Shown: one piece after another, positions 25,575 to 33,621 of the stretch
Position numbering within the stretch: position 1 is the stretch's first letter
How the letters are laid out: the number at the start of each line of letters is the position of its first letter
Origin: Brassicibacter mesophilus
GTDB lineage: Bacteria > Bacillota > Clostridia > Tissierellales > Proteiniboraceae
NCBI RefSeq assembly: GCF_050433385.1
Contig: NZ_JBNPXI010000008.1
Span: forward strand, 1-64,000
Length of the DNA stretch: 64,000 nt
Direction: 5' to 3'
Notes under the pieces: model-generated
The model's input: the letters and a program-made list of their open reading frames with translations, nothing else
The model's database searches: none
Told to the model about the DNA's origin: nothing
Position numbers and translations under genes: made by a program

Positions 25575-25901
25575 TCATATTCTTTCATATCTTTCTACAT
25601 CAAGTATAAATATAGTTGCTCCTCCAATTTTTATTTGATATGGATATGGTACATAAGTATCTTGCGTCATTGGCATTGAAGGCATCGCTGTTGTTATTTC
25701 TCTTGTTGTACATATGTCTTCAATAATCCCCATGACATTACTTAATTTACTTTCTTCTACACCAATAAGCAATGTTGTATTACCTGATTTAAGAAAACCT
25801 CCCGTGGATGCCAACTTAGTCACTCTAAACTCTTTTGTGGTAAGTTCATCTATAAGCTTTGATACATCTTCATCTTGAACAATGGCTATCACAAGCTTCA
25901 T
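25575..25901 (-). CDS. darA: cyclic-di-AMP receptor DarA, first copy
   Basis: A 108-residue PII-like c-di-AMP-binding protein with GGFLKSGNTTLLIGV near residues 36-50 and the C-terminal GGATIFILDVERYERI. It directly follows tmk, 2 bases away, which is the standard place of darA (yaaQ). It differs from its neighbour mainly in the central loop, where several Thr and Met residues replace the Ala/Pro/Trp stretch. Confidence 0.95.
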   Translation of the reverse strand: MKLVIAIVQDEDVSKLIDELTTKEFRVTKLASTGGFLKSGNTTLLIGVEESKLSNVMGIIEDICTTREITTAMPSMPMTQDTYVPYPYQIKIGGATIFILDVERYERI

Positions 25902-25903
25902 AA

Positions 25904-26539
25904 CTATTCCTCCCTTTCTCCTTCTAATAATTTATCGACTATATTTCTAACTTGCTCAAATGTCTCATGTTTAGTCTTTCTCGCATCTATAGTCTTGATC
26001 TTGCCACCATATATCTCTTTAAGGCTTAGATAGCCTTCGTACACCTTTTGGTGAAACGTTAAATCTTCTCGTTCTAGTCTATCACCTTTGTTTCTTCTAG
26101 TTTTTCTACTCAGTGCTATTTCAGGATCGATGTCAAAAAATAGTATTAAGTCTGGCTCAACGCCCTGTATTGCAAAATCATTAATTTCTTTTACTTTTTC
26201 TACCCCTAACCCTCTGCCAATTCCTTGATATACAAGACTTGAAAGTACAAATCTATCACATATTATTATCTTTCCAGCATTTATTGCGGGAATAATTTTT
26301 TCGTGTACGTGCTGTGCTCTTGATGCTGCATATAATAATGCCTCTGTTACATATGACATGTCAGTATTTGTATTGTCTAAAATAATCTTTCGTATATCCT
26401 CACTTATTTTAGTTCCTCCTGGCTCTCTTGTTAATACTATACTATGGCCTTTATCTATTAGATAACTGGATAAAAGCTTAGTAATAGTACTTTTACCAGA
26501 ACCATCTGGTCCTTCTATAGTTATAAAGCAGCCTTTCAT
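25904..26539 (-). CDS. tmk: thymidylate kinase
   Basis: A 211-residue P-loop kinase converting dTMP to dTDP. Motifs: Walker A GPDGSGKST near residue 10, the DRX motif as CDRFVLSSLVYQG near 95, TREPGGT near 37, and the lid with RKTRRNKGDRLE near 145. The ATG at 26539 with AGGATG upstream is preferred over a TTG two codons earlier. Confidence 0.97.
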   Translation of the reverse strand: MKGCFITIEGPDGSGKSTITKLLSSYLIDKGHSIVLTREPGGTKISEDIRKIILDNTNTDMSYVTEALLYAASRAQHVHEKIIPAINAGKIIICDRFVLSSLVYQGIGRGLGVEKVKEINDFAIQGVEPDLILFFDIDPEIALSRKTRRNKGDRLEREDLTFHQKVYEGYLSLKEIYGGKIKTIDARKTKHETFEQVRNIVDKLLEGEREE

Positions 26540-26583
26540 TGTCAATCATCCTTTCAGTGAGCTTTATCAGATAGTATTTTTCT

Positions 26584-28005
26584 TCATTCTACTACTTTTA
26601 TCTTTTCTTTATTATAGTCTAAAAAGCCTAATATTTGTATATTATTTTTCTTCAGGCTATTTATATATTTAACTATTTCTTCTGTTATCTGTTCCCCAGG
26701 GCAAACCACTGGTATTCCTGGAGGATAAGGTATAATAAAATCTGCTGAAATTTTTCCTACACTGTCATTTAAGGCTATATCTATCTTATTACTATAAAAT
26801 GCGTCGTATAAGGACATCTTAATCTCAGGATAAATATATCTTATATCTATATTATTCAGTAACTCATTATCATTGCAATATTTTTTGGTAATTTCTTCTA
26901 CAGCATTTGCAAGCTTCTGTAAATTCTCTTCATCATCCATTAAAGATGTAAGTGCCACTCCATAGTAACTATCACTCATTTCAAGCTGTATGCTATATTC
27001 TTCTCTTAATATTCTTTCAAGATAAAAACCGCTTATTCCTTTAATACTTATAAGGATTTTTGTCATATCAAAATCATAAAAGCTAGCCCCAGATATTTTG
27101 TCTTTATCAAAAATCTTTACTCCCTTTATACTTTTCATATACGCACACCATTTTTCTATGCTATAAATTAAAATATCCAATCTTATTTTGCCTTTACCTT
27201 CCATATATGCTCTAGCATAGTCTATAGAAGCCATTAGCAAATATGATGGGCTAGTTGTCTGAAAAAAGGATGTCATAATTCTTAATTTTTCTATATCTAC
27301 CCGATCTGACCCTACGTGAATCATAGAACTCTGAGTAAAAGCAGGCAGAGTTTTATGGGTACTTTGTATTACTATATCTGCTCCTGCTTCCAATGATGAT
27401 TTAGGAAGCTTGTCATTAAATTTAAGATGACTTCCATGAGCTTCATCAACTATCAATATTTTATTATATTTGTGTACTATCTGTGAAACTTTTTCTATAT
27501 CACAGCATATCCCATAGTATGATGGATAGGTAATAACTACTGCTTCTATTTCGTCATCTTCCTTAAGTTGCACTTCTATATCTTCTGGTTTTACAGAAGT
27601 AATTATTTGGTCTTTATGACTATATTCTGGATATATGTATTTATGTTTTATACGCCCAAGTATTAGTGCATTATATACTGACCTATGGCAGTTTCTTTGT
27701 ATAAGAATTTTTCCATTAGGAGAAATTGTTGACGTTATGGCAGCATAAATGCCTCCTGTAGTTCCATTTACTGAATAGAATGTCTTTTTTGCCCCAAATG
27801 TTTTTGCCGCTAAGTTCATGCTCTCTTGTATTATTGAGCTGGGATTATGAAGGTTATCTGTACCTTCTACCTCAGTTACATCTATTTGTGGTATCATATC
27901 AGATATATATCTCATTAGCTCCTTACCTTTATGTCCTGGCATATGGAACCTTACATTGTTTTCTTCTATATATTTTTTAAGCCCATTTATAATAGGTGTA
28001 TTCAT
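26584..28005 (-). CDS. Orn/Lys/Arg decarboxylase family protein (YaaO-like)
   Basis: A 473-residue PLP-dependent fold-type I enzyme. The Schiff-base Lys is in VIQSTHKTLPAFTQSS near residue 220; VDEAHGSH near 189 supplies the cofactor Asp/His. The N-terminal FHMPGHKG is typical of the short Gram-positive class. The substrate (Lys, Arg or Orn) cannot be told from the sequence. The C-terminal domain has IPYPPGIPVVCPGE, as usual. It lies just upstream of tmk, where Bacillus has yaaO. Confidence 0.93.
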   Translation of the reverse strand: MNTPIINGLKKYIEENNVRFHMPGHKGKELMRYISDMIPQIDVTEVEGTDNLHNPSSIIQESMNLAAKTFGAKKTFYSVNGTTGGIYAAITSTISPNGKILIQRNCHRSVYNALILGRIKHKYIYPEYSHKDQIITSVKPEDIEVQLKEDDEIEAVVITYPSYYGICCDIEKVSQIVHKYNKILIVDEAHGSHLKFNDKLPKSSLEAGADIVIQSTHKTLPAFTQSSMIHVGSDRVDIEKLRIMTSFFQTTSPSYLLMASIDYARAYMEGKGKIRLDILIYSIEKWCAYMKSIKGVKIFDKDKISGASFYDFDMTKILISIKGISGFYLERILREEYSIQLEMSDSYYGVALTSLMDDEENLQKLANAVEEITKKYCNDNELLNNIDIRYIYPEIKMSLYDAFYSNKIDIALNDSVGKISADFIIPYPPGIPVVCPGEQITEEIVKYINSLKKNNIQILGFLDYNKEKIKVVE

Positions 28006-28173
28006 TCATATTTCCTCCCATGTATTATTTCTACTTATATCGCTAATTTTCCTTTATTTTTGATTAGTGCATGAAAAAAGATATAGGATTTTCTCGAGGC
28101 TGCTGAAAAATAAGCTAATTTAGTCAGCTATTTAGGTAAAATCTAAAAGGAGCAGTCGGGAAATAGATAGCTA

Positions 28174-28547
28174 ACTTTAGTTCTGCAAAAATAAAATGAT
28201 AATTGGTAGTGCTTCCAAAAAATAAATATGGCATAAATCCTTAACCTGTGTTAAATAAAAGTTACCACACAAATATATAACGTGGTTTGAGAATTATGCC
28301 TTATACAACTACTAATATTGTAAATCCAAACGAAGAACTTTACGACTATATTGAAGATGTAAATTATGGAATGTCTAAACCATAGTTAGACCATTTAAGT
28401 AATCTAATGTATGGTCTAATAACCGTAGATGGCAATAAATCAATATATTTAGTTTCTAAAGCTGTTCTATCGGCTAAAGATAGTAGTAGTATTTACAAAT
28501 TCTTAAGTAATTCACAATGGGATGATAATCTAATTACCCTTTTTTGA
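28174..28547 (+). repeat. left arm of a long inverted repeat (transposase relic)
   Basis: This segment is repeated in reverse orientation at about 31400-31784. Bases 28221-28276 match 31681-31736 without a mismatch (56 of 56); the rest is about 75-80 percent similar. The arms carry the start of the same transposase gene. Confidence 0.85.
28296..28547 (+). pseudogene. N-terminal fragment of an unidentified DDE-type transposase
   Basis: The frame from ATG 28296 reads NPNEELYDYIEDVNYGMSKP and, after an in-frame TAG at 28383 (codon 30), continues LDHLSNLMYGLITVDGNKS up to TGA at 28545. It is about 84 codons long and homologous to the fragment at 31356 on the other strand. The rest of the gene is lost; IS200 follows at once. 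The second copy has Gln at the stop position, so the stop is a CAG to TAG change. Confidence 0.8.
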
Positions 28548-28554
28548 ATAAATA

Positions 28555-29245
28555 AATATCCACCAGCTTAGCTGGTGGTATTTCTATCGTCCTATAAGGG
28601 CATGTTACCAGCATTGCGCCTTAAGGCGCTTTTTTGTTTCGCCAACCGCATAAAATTCTTTACTTGCTACCCTTAAAAGGGTCCATATATTCTTTTATAC
28701 TTATTTGATCTGATGCCATATCCTCATTCATCTAGCTTTTTATATACTCTTCTATTGCTTTTTTATTCCTTCCTACTGTATCTACATAATAGCCTCTGCA
28801 CCAGAAATTTCTATTTCCATACCTATACTTTAAATCTGCAAATTTTTCAAATATCATTAAACTGCTTTTACCTTTTAAATATCCTACAAAGCTTGACACG
28901 CTCATCTTTGGTGGAATTGATACTAACATATGTATATGATCTGGACATGCGTTTGCTTCTATTATTTGAACTTCCTTCGACTCACACAACTGTCTTAATA
29001 TCTTTCCTATCTCTGCTTTTTTCTTTCCATATATATCTTTTCTCCTAAACTTAGGTGCAAAAACTATATGATACTTACAATTCCATTTAGTATGTGATAA
29101 ACTATTACTATCCATTTAGGATAACCTCCTTTGATTAATAGATTCGGTCGGCGAAACCTATTCTATTATACCAAATGGAGGTTTTTATTTTCTCCTCATC
29201 GCTTAAGCTCTTCAGAACTCACCAGCTTAGCTGGTGGTTTTCTTT
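28555..29245 (-). mobile_element. IS200-type insertion sequence
   Basis: A 690-bp element with a single tnpA and no tnpB. Imperfect palindromes mark both ends: CCACCAGCTTAGCTGGTGG at 28561-28579 (right end) and CACCAGCTTAGCTGGTGG at 29221-29238 (left end). A second hairpin, GCGCCTTAAGGCGC, lies at 28617-28630. IS200 elements move as single-stranded DNA through such subterminal hairpins and have no terminal inverted repeats or target duplication. Confidence 0.85.
28732..29115 (-). CDS. tnpA: IS200 TnpA Y1 transposase, C terminus cut by a stop codon
   Basis: 127 residues remain of an expected 151. The HUH motif (DHIHMLVSIPPK near residue 60) and the catalytic Tyr region (FWCRGYYVDTVG near 105-116) are intact. 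TAG at 28734-28732 ends the frame; beyond it 23 further codons stay open (MNEDMASDQISIKEYMDPFKG) to TAA at 28662-28660, exactly the normal family tail. The TAG thus probably arose by one substitution, most simply CAG to TAG. The lost helix helps place the catalytic Tyr in family structures, so activity is doubtful. Confidence 0.88.
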   Translation of the reverse strand: MDSNSLSHTKWNCKYHIVFAPKFRRKDIYGKKKAEIGKILRQLCESKEVQIIEANACPDHIHMLVSIPPKMSVSSFVGYLKGKSSLMIFEKFADLKYRYGNRNFWCRGYYVDTVGRNKKAIEEYIKS

Positions 29246-29318
29246 ATACAAAGAAAAAACCTCATCATTTTTCATGATAAGGTTCATTTCTTTTTCTTAG
29301 ACTTTTTCAGCAGTCTCT

Positions 29319-29534
29319 TTAAAAGCGATCTTTTTTAGTCTTGTATATAGAAATTACTAATAATAAAAATGTCGGAACTAGAGTAATGGAAATGTTCTTT
29401 TCATCAAATAAATTAGACTTTAAATTTATGAGATAAATCATTTTCATATACGGTTGAAAGAAATAAATGTATACATAAACCAGAATTAAATTTATTGTAA
29501 AAATTATATAAGAAATAGTAGCGAAATTTTTCAT
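29319..29534 (-). CDS. small membrane protein, unknown
   Basis: A 71-residue protein with two predicted membrane spans (about 8-30 and 48-62) and a basic C terminus. The ATG at 29534 is chosen because GGAATGGGG lies six bases before it. Its last codons overlap the right end of element A, so the C terminus may come from that insertion. No family is recognised, and it may not be functional. Confidence 0.4.
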   Translation of the reverse strand: MKNFATISYIIFTINLILVYVYIYFFQPYMKMIYLINLKSNLFDEKNISITLVPTFLLLVISIYKTKKDRF

Positions 29535-29627
29535 AATTTTCCCCATTCCTTTCGCTTCGCTCAAGGCACAAACAAGTTATGAAAAAATTGTTGCGCCTCT
29601 CCTCTTTTTGTTTTAATATCTTCTTAT

Positions 29628-29806
29628 GGAACAGTAATATACTACAGAGCACGGAAGGAGGAGTAGCGAATTTATTTCGACCCCGTATAATTATATGTGC
29701 CGTCATCCTTACAAGTACAAGCAAGTGGGACATTGAGCCCGAACACTTATAATTGGTTATTAAGCCATTTAATAAGACTCTGGATGACAGTCAATTTTAC
29801 TGTTCC
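29628..29806 (+). ncRNA. candidate bridge RNA of an IS110-family relic
   Basis: The 179 bases just before the IS110 transposase fragment are bounded by GGAACAGTAA (29628-29637) and its exact complement TTACTGTTCC (29797-29806). A second nested pair, GTCATCC near 29704 with GGATGAC near 29783, lies inside. Length and position match the structured bridge RNA known from the IS110-type element IS621, which is encoded between the element end and the recombinase gene. No target- or donor-pairing loops were verified. Confidence 0.4.
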
Positions 29807-29836
29807 TTTTTATAATCTTCAAAGTTGGTGTTTATT

Positions 29837-30206
29837 ATGATGAAGTTAGTTTACCCCATCTGTTGTGGAGTTGACGTCCACAAAAATCTTATTATTGCAA
29901 CCATCGTATCTACTGATAATATTGGAATTCCCACTTATCAGCAAAAATCTTTCTCAACCATCAATTGCGATATTGAAAAATTTCACAACTGGCTTATAGA
30001 AAATAACTGCTATCATGTTTGTATGCAATTTACTGGTAAGTATTGGATTCCTATTTTTAATTACCTTGAAAATGACATTAATGTTTGCCTTACACACCCC
30101 AAATATGTCAAGGCTATTAAAGGTAAAAAAACGACAAAAAGGATTCCAAATGGATAGCAGCCCTCTATAAGTTTGATCTGGTCAGGAACTCCTTTATACC
30201 TCCTCG
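29837..30206 (+). pseudogene. IS110-family recombinase, N-terminal fragment with frameshift
   Basis: The first 100 codons match the DEDD domain of IS110 transposases: CCGVDVHKNLI holds the first Asp, the expected CMESTGKYW reads CMQFTGKYW (the catalytic Glu is Gln), and HPKYVKAIKGKK follows. At about 30131-30135 one base is lost; the other frame continues DKKDSKWIAALYKFDLVRNS, ending near 30206. The remaining two thirds of the gene, with the Ser catalytic domain, are absent. It is clearly inactive. Confidence 0.88.
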
Positions 30207-30832
30207 TATACTACTCCTGTAGGTTTGTAAACAGTTTTTCTTCTTGTTTTATTATATCTATAGTTCCCCGGAGCTGAAGGATCTAAAATATATTCCTTTT
30301 CTGTTATTATAATTTTCTGATATTCTACAAATAATTTCAATGATTTTCCACTTTTTAATTTAAGACTTACTTTTCTAGAAAAGGTATTTTCATAGTCATA
30401 GTCAAATCCAAATTCACTTTTGATTGTAGCCTTTCCTTCAGATTCGCAAGCTATGGAACCTGATAGTTTCACATAAGCTTTCTTAGAAAATGTATCGCTT
30501 ATGTCCATTGTTTCACTAGTTTTATTTGTTATAGTTTCAAAAGGTTGACTAGGAAAATAATATTGTCCTTCATCTGAAGTAGTAATTTCATATTTAAAAG
30601 CACCTATAATAATAGGAAGCATCTGAATCTCTACAGAACTATCATCTTCAAGTATACTTCCTGGACTTACTTTCTCAAATAAATTGTTATCAGGTGTTCT
30701 TACAGCTTCCTTATCAACCTCATTGATCTCTTCAAAACTGCTAGCCATACCCATTTGTGGTAGCGATGTAAAGATTAACGATAATAAAAGAATAAAAACA
30801 AAGCTTTTCTTTCTAAATGTTTTTCTTTGCAT
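30194..30832 (-). CDS. secreted protein of unknown function
   Basis: A 212-residue protein with a clear signal peptide (basic start, hydrophobic 10-25, cleavage near MGMASS at 28-33). The mature part is beta-rich with alternating polar residues (FSKKAYVKLSGSIAC, FSRKVSLKLKSGKSLKLFVEY) and ends ...KPTGVVYEEV. I do not recognise a family; the look is like small secreted toxins or cell-surface beta proteins. It is flanked by IS relics on both sides, and its stop codon lies at the edge of the IS110 fragment, so the C terminus may be altered. It is probably horizontally acquired cargo. Confidence 0.6.
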   Translation of the reverse strand: MQRKTFRKKSFVFILLLSLIFTSLPQMGMASSFEEINEVDKEAVRTPDNNLFEKVSPGSILEDDSSVEIQMLPIIIGAFKYEITTSDEGQYYFPSQPFETITNKTSETMDISDTFSKKAYVKLSGSIACESEGKATIKSEFGFDYDYENTFSRKVSLKLKSGKSLKLFVEYQKIIITEKEYILDPSAPGNYRYNKTRRKTVYKPTGVVYEEV

Positions 30833-31355
30833 ACTAATTACCCCCTATTTTTTTAGTAATTGTACTTATCCTACAGTAATTAACTTTCTCCTTTGTAGAA
30901 AAATAAATTACAATCGTATTCCCCCCCGAACACTCCTTTTTATTTTTTTACATCTATTTAAAATGATTGTACCATAATTTTCTTTTTCTGTAAATTAAAA
31001 GAATAAATATTTGGAGATTTAGCATCAAAATTCCAGTAAAAATTATATTTTTGCTGAAATTATATTTTTTAATATTTATTCATAGATTTGTTAAATACTC
31101 AGACCATTAGGTACTCAAAATAGCCATAGCTTCCTCTACTTCAAGGACTCTTAATAAGATAATTCCAGTTTTTTCATAATATAATAGCACAAAAATGCTT
31201 CTATAATTTTACAATTGAATAAAATAAAAAACATCTATACAAAATCCTATTATAATTAAGCTCTGACACAAAGAGCAACTATGAGATATACATAAATGTT
31301 TCAGAATTTAATTATACCAAATAAACTATTAATATATAGATAAACAAGTTTAAGA
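30833..31355. other. AT-rich region without a gene
   Basis: About 520 bases upstream of the secreted protein gene. Stop codons are frequent in all frames. It must hold the promoter of that gene; beyond a C-rich run near 30921 I see no further structure. Confidence 0.5.
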
Positions 31356-31660
31356 TTAAAAATTATTTATAATAACTTCTAGCATTAACAAGAGATTTAA
31401 ATGTCCAATACGATTTCTATTTAAAAGCTTGTCATCCCATTTGGAGGCACTAAGGAACCTGTAAATGCTACTGCTATCTTTAGCAGTTAAGATAGCGTTA
31501 GAAACTGAAGATATTGATTTGTTGCCACGTACAGCAACTAGACCACACACTAGGTTGCTTAAATGATTTAATTGTGGTTTAGACATTCCATAATTTACAT
31601 CTTCAATATAGTTGTAAATATGCTGATTTGGCTTTACAATATTGTAGTTGTATAAGGCAT
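31356..31660 (-). pseudogene. second transposase relic, homologous to the one at 28296
   Basis: This is a minus-strand copy of the same N-terminal transposase region (IYNYIEDVNYGMSKPQLNHL, GNKSISSVSNAILTAKDSSS). The original ATG at 31660 has GGGGGTAAG upstream, but one T is missing after codon 5, shifting the frame. The homologous part ends near KWDDKLLNRNRI; the last 20 codons are different sequence. It has no catalytic residues. Confidence 0.8.
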
Positions 31661-31784
31661 AATTCTTACCCCCTTGTTGAATATTTGTGTGGTAACTTTT
31701 ATTTAACACAGGTTAAGGATTTATGCCATATTTATTTCTTTGGAAGCATCATCAATTATAATTTTATTTTGCAGAACAAAGTTA
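31400..31784 (-). repeat. right arm of the long inverted repeat
   Basis: The reverse complement of 28174-28547, with a perfect 56-base core at 31681-31736. The two arms enclose the IS200, the IS110 relic and the secreted protein gene. Confidence 0.85.
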
Positions 31785-32030
31785 TTATTCAAAAATTTAT
31801 ATAATATCATTTTCATGTAAATCTTTGACCTCATCTGTTGGATTTAAAACAACGATTTTAGAAGCTCCCCATTTTCGTATTCCTTTACTAAATCTTTGAG
31901 GATAAGCTTTCGTGCTGACTCATGTAGTTTCTTTCTTTTAAATATTAGCTGTTAAATTAAAAATACCATAATCTCATTTTCAGAACAAGCCGTTAGACAT
32001 AAGTGGTACAAAAACTGGCACAACTTGCAT
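31785..32030 (-). other. decayed coding remnant between repeats
   Basis: A minus-strand frame at about 31855-31945 reads KRKKLHESARKLILKDLVKEY and ends ELLKSLF, then a stop. It looks like the C-terminal tail of a lost gene, but it is too short to name. The rest is AT-rich with stops. Confidence 0.3.
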
Positions 32031-32425
32031 AAAAAAAGATATATTGATCTGAGACTGCTAAAAAAATAAGCTAATTTAGTTAGCCATCTAGGTAAAATTT
32101 AAAAGCACATCAATATTTTCACGATTAATTTGAAAATATTGATGTGCTTTTTGCTATTATAGCTATTATTTATCTCCTAGGATTGTCAATATCCTCTTGA
32201 TATTCACTGTAAATATTGATATGTCCCCTTGTAGCTGTATGCCAAAGGGGCCTGATGAGTTCGCAACACCATAACCATGCTAATAAATATTCACTTATTA
32301 TATTCAACACAAGTCATCTTTTTCCTTTTTGAATAAAGAAAAGAACCTCATCATTTTTTCATAGTAAGGTTTTTTCTTTTTCTTAGACTTTTTCAGCAGT
32401 CTCAGTTTTCCCTATATCTTTTTTT
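32031..32425 (+). mobile_element. degenerate insertion element B (MITE-like, no transposase)
   Basis: 395 bases with the same bipartite ends as element A and in the same orientation: AAAAAAAGAT...GAGACTGCTAAAAAA at the left and TTTTTCAGCAGTCTC...ATCTTTTTTT at the right. The first 75 and last 90 bases match element A; the middle holds only a strong hairpin (CACATCAATATTTTC / GAAAATATTGATGTG). It abuts gin directly. Confidence 0.75.
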
Positions 32426-32612
32426 ATACTTTGTCTGCAATTATATAGTCAAGCCATATTTTTCTTATAACAGACTTGTAGTATTCGTATTTTATATCTT
32501 CTATTTCTGTTTCTGATATCGAGTCTATGCATTGTTGGCATATATGTATCCCTAGTATATTTATCCCATCATTTCTTTCTTCATTACATGCCCTACATAT
32601 TTTGAGATTCAA
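32424..32612 (-). CDS. gin: anti-sigma-G factor Gin (CsfB-like)
   Basis: A 62-residue zinc-finger protein with the family pattern CRACNEERNDGINILGIHIC then QQCIDSI: Cys pairs at residues 6/9 and 24/27 bind zinc. Gin/CsfB inhibits sigma-G (and sigma-E) to time forespore gene expression. It starts at TTG 32612 with AAGGGG upstream. In Bacillus csfB lies between bofA and yaaO, as here. Its stop codon falls in the first bases of element B, so the original C terminus may have been trimmed. Confidence 0.88.
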   Translation of the reverse strand: MNLKICRACNEERNDGINILGIHICQQCIDSISETEIEDIKYEYYKSVIRKIWLDYIIADKV

Positions 32613-32828
32613 AACATCAACCCCTTAATTTTAGTCGTAAATTAAGTTTCACTTTTTTGATTATTGCCTCTATAATATATTTTATTCGTATTGCATGACC
32701 ATTGTTCTTGTTTTTCTAATATATTCCATAAAGAATTTTAACAAATATGAAGGATTTTTAATTATTGGAACAAATAATAATAATATACGTCTAAAATATG
32801 AATAAACTATTCAAGGAGTGTGAGTTCT

Positions 32829-33509
32829 ATGAAAAATTTCAAAGCAATAGCATTAGTACTAGCTGTAATTATGGCTACATTTGTATTCTCAGCATGTTCA
32901 CCCAATAAGAAAACTGAACCTCAAATGGGAAATCTAACTTTTGAAGCAGTAGATACAAATTCTATAGATGACAACAAAGTTAAACAATGGTATGAAAAAA
33001 ATTGGCAGTCTAAAGGTGTCTTCTCATTTGACTCTGATGAGGATAAATATATACTAATCAGTGCTGGTCAAAAACCCACTGGAGGATATGATGTTGATAT
33101 AGTATCAATTGAGGGAAAAGAAGATAAAATTGTAGTCAATGCTAAAGTTAATACTCCTAAAGAAGGGCAAATGGTTACTGAAATATTAACTTACCCAAAC
33201 ATACTAGTAAAAATACAAAAAGACGAAAGAGATGTAGCTTTAGGGGATTTTGAAAACCCTACAATAGAAGAAAATAAGAATTCTATCCAAGAGCAAACTG
33301 AGAAAACAGGCGTGTATGTAGGCTTGATGGATAGTAATTCTTGCGAAATTATGGTTGATGGCGTCGCTAACGCTTTCAGACTATCAGAGGACGTAAAAGC
33401 TGTTATTAATGACATCAAAGCAAATGATAAAGTACAGTTCTCTTATTATGAAAATGAATATGAACAATTAGTCCTTACTCAAATAGAAAAAGCAAATAAT
33501 ACTAATTAA
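32829..33509 (+). CDS. lipoprotein with PrcB-like C-terminal domain
   Basis: A 226-residue protein. The N terminus is a lipoprotein signal (FVFSAC, lipid on Cys near residue 23). Residues 45-135 are a PrcB_C-type domain, with the hallmark QKPTGGYDVDIVSI. A second small beta domain covers about 160-220. The PrcB domain was named for a subunit of a treponemal protease complex, but in Firmicutes its role is open. The ATG at 32829 has AAGGAG ten bases upstream; the GTG at 32820 is too close to it. Confidence 0.8.
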   Translation: MKNFKAIALVLAVIMATFVFSACSPNKKTEPQMGNLTFEAVDTNSIDDNKVKQWYEKNWQSKGVFSFDSDEDKYILISAGQKPTGGYDVDIVSIEGKEDKIVVNAKVNTPKEGQMVTEILTYPNILVKIQKDERDVALGDFENPTIEENKNSIQEQTEKTGVYVGLMDSNSCEIMVDGVANAFRLSEDVKAVINDIKANDKVQFSYYENEYEQLVLTQIEKANNTN

Positions 33510-33519
33510 AATAAACCAG

Positions 33520-33546
33520 CCCTAGGTTCAGCAACCTAGGGTTTTG
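33520..33546 (+). terminator. terminator of the PrcB lipoprotein gene
   Basis: CCCTAGGTT-CAGC-AACCTAGGG followed by TTTTGTT. Confidence 0.85.
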
Positions 33547-33621
33547 TTCATTGAGTTTACATTTATAACTTTTGAAGTATATGATAAAATTAAAGTATAT
33601 TATAAATAACCGATGTTTAAA

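Larger units (their letters stand above)
28074..29336 (+). mobile_element. degenerate insertion element A, interrupted by IS200
   Basis: Both ends carry the same bipartite inverted motif: AAAAAAGAT, 10-15 variable bases, then GAGACTGCTGAAAAA (GAGGCTGCTGAAAAA at the left, 28096-28110; complement at 29303-29317). After the right IS200 end the sequence goes straight into a right-end segment shared with element B (AACCTCATCATTTTTCAT). Inside lie an N-terminal transposase relic and a complete IS200. It is a dead element. Confidence 0.7.

Noticed and set aside
28713..29048. Plus-strand 111-codon hydrophobic frame
   Set aside because: Shadow of IS200 tnpA, which has catalytic motifs on the minus strand.
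29413..29733. Minus-strand 106-codon frame overlapping the small membrane protein and the IS110 leader
   Set aside because: It crosses the candidate bridge RNA and the small membrane protein gene in another frame; no ribosome binding site.
28296..31660. Functional composite transposon formed by the inverted arms
   Set aside because: Both arms carry only broken N-terminal transposase fragments (stop codon in one, frameshift in the other), so it cannot move on its own.
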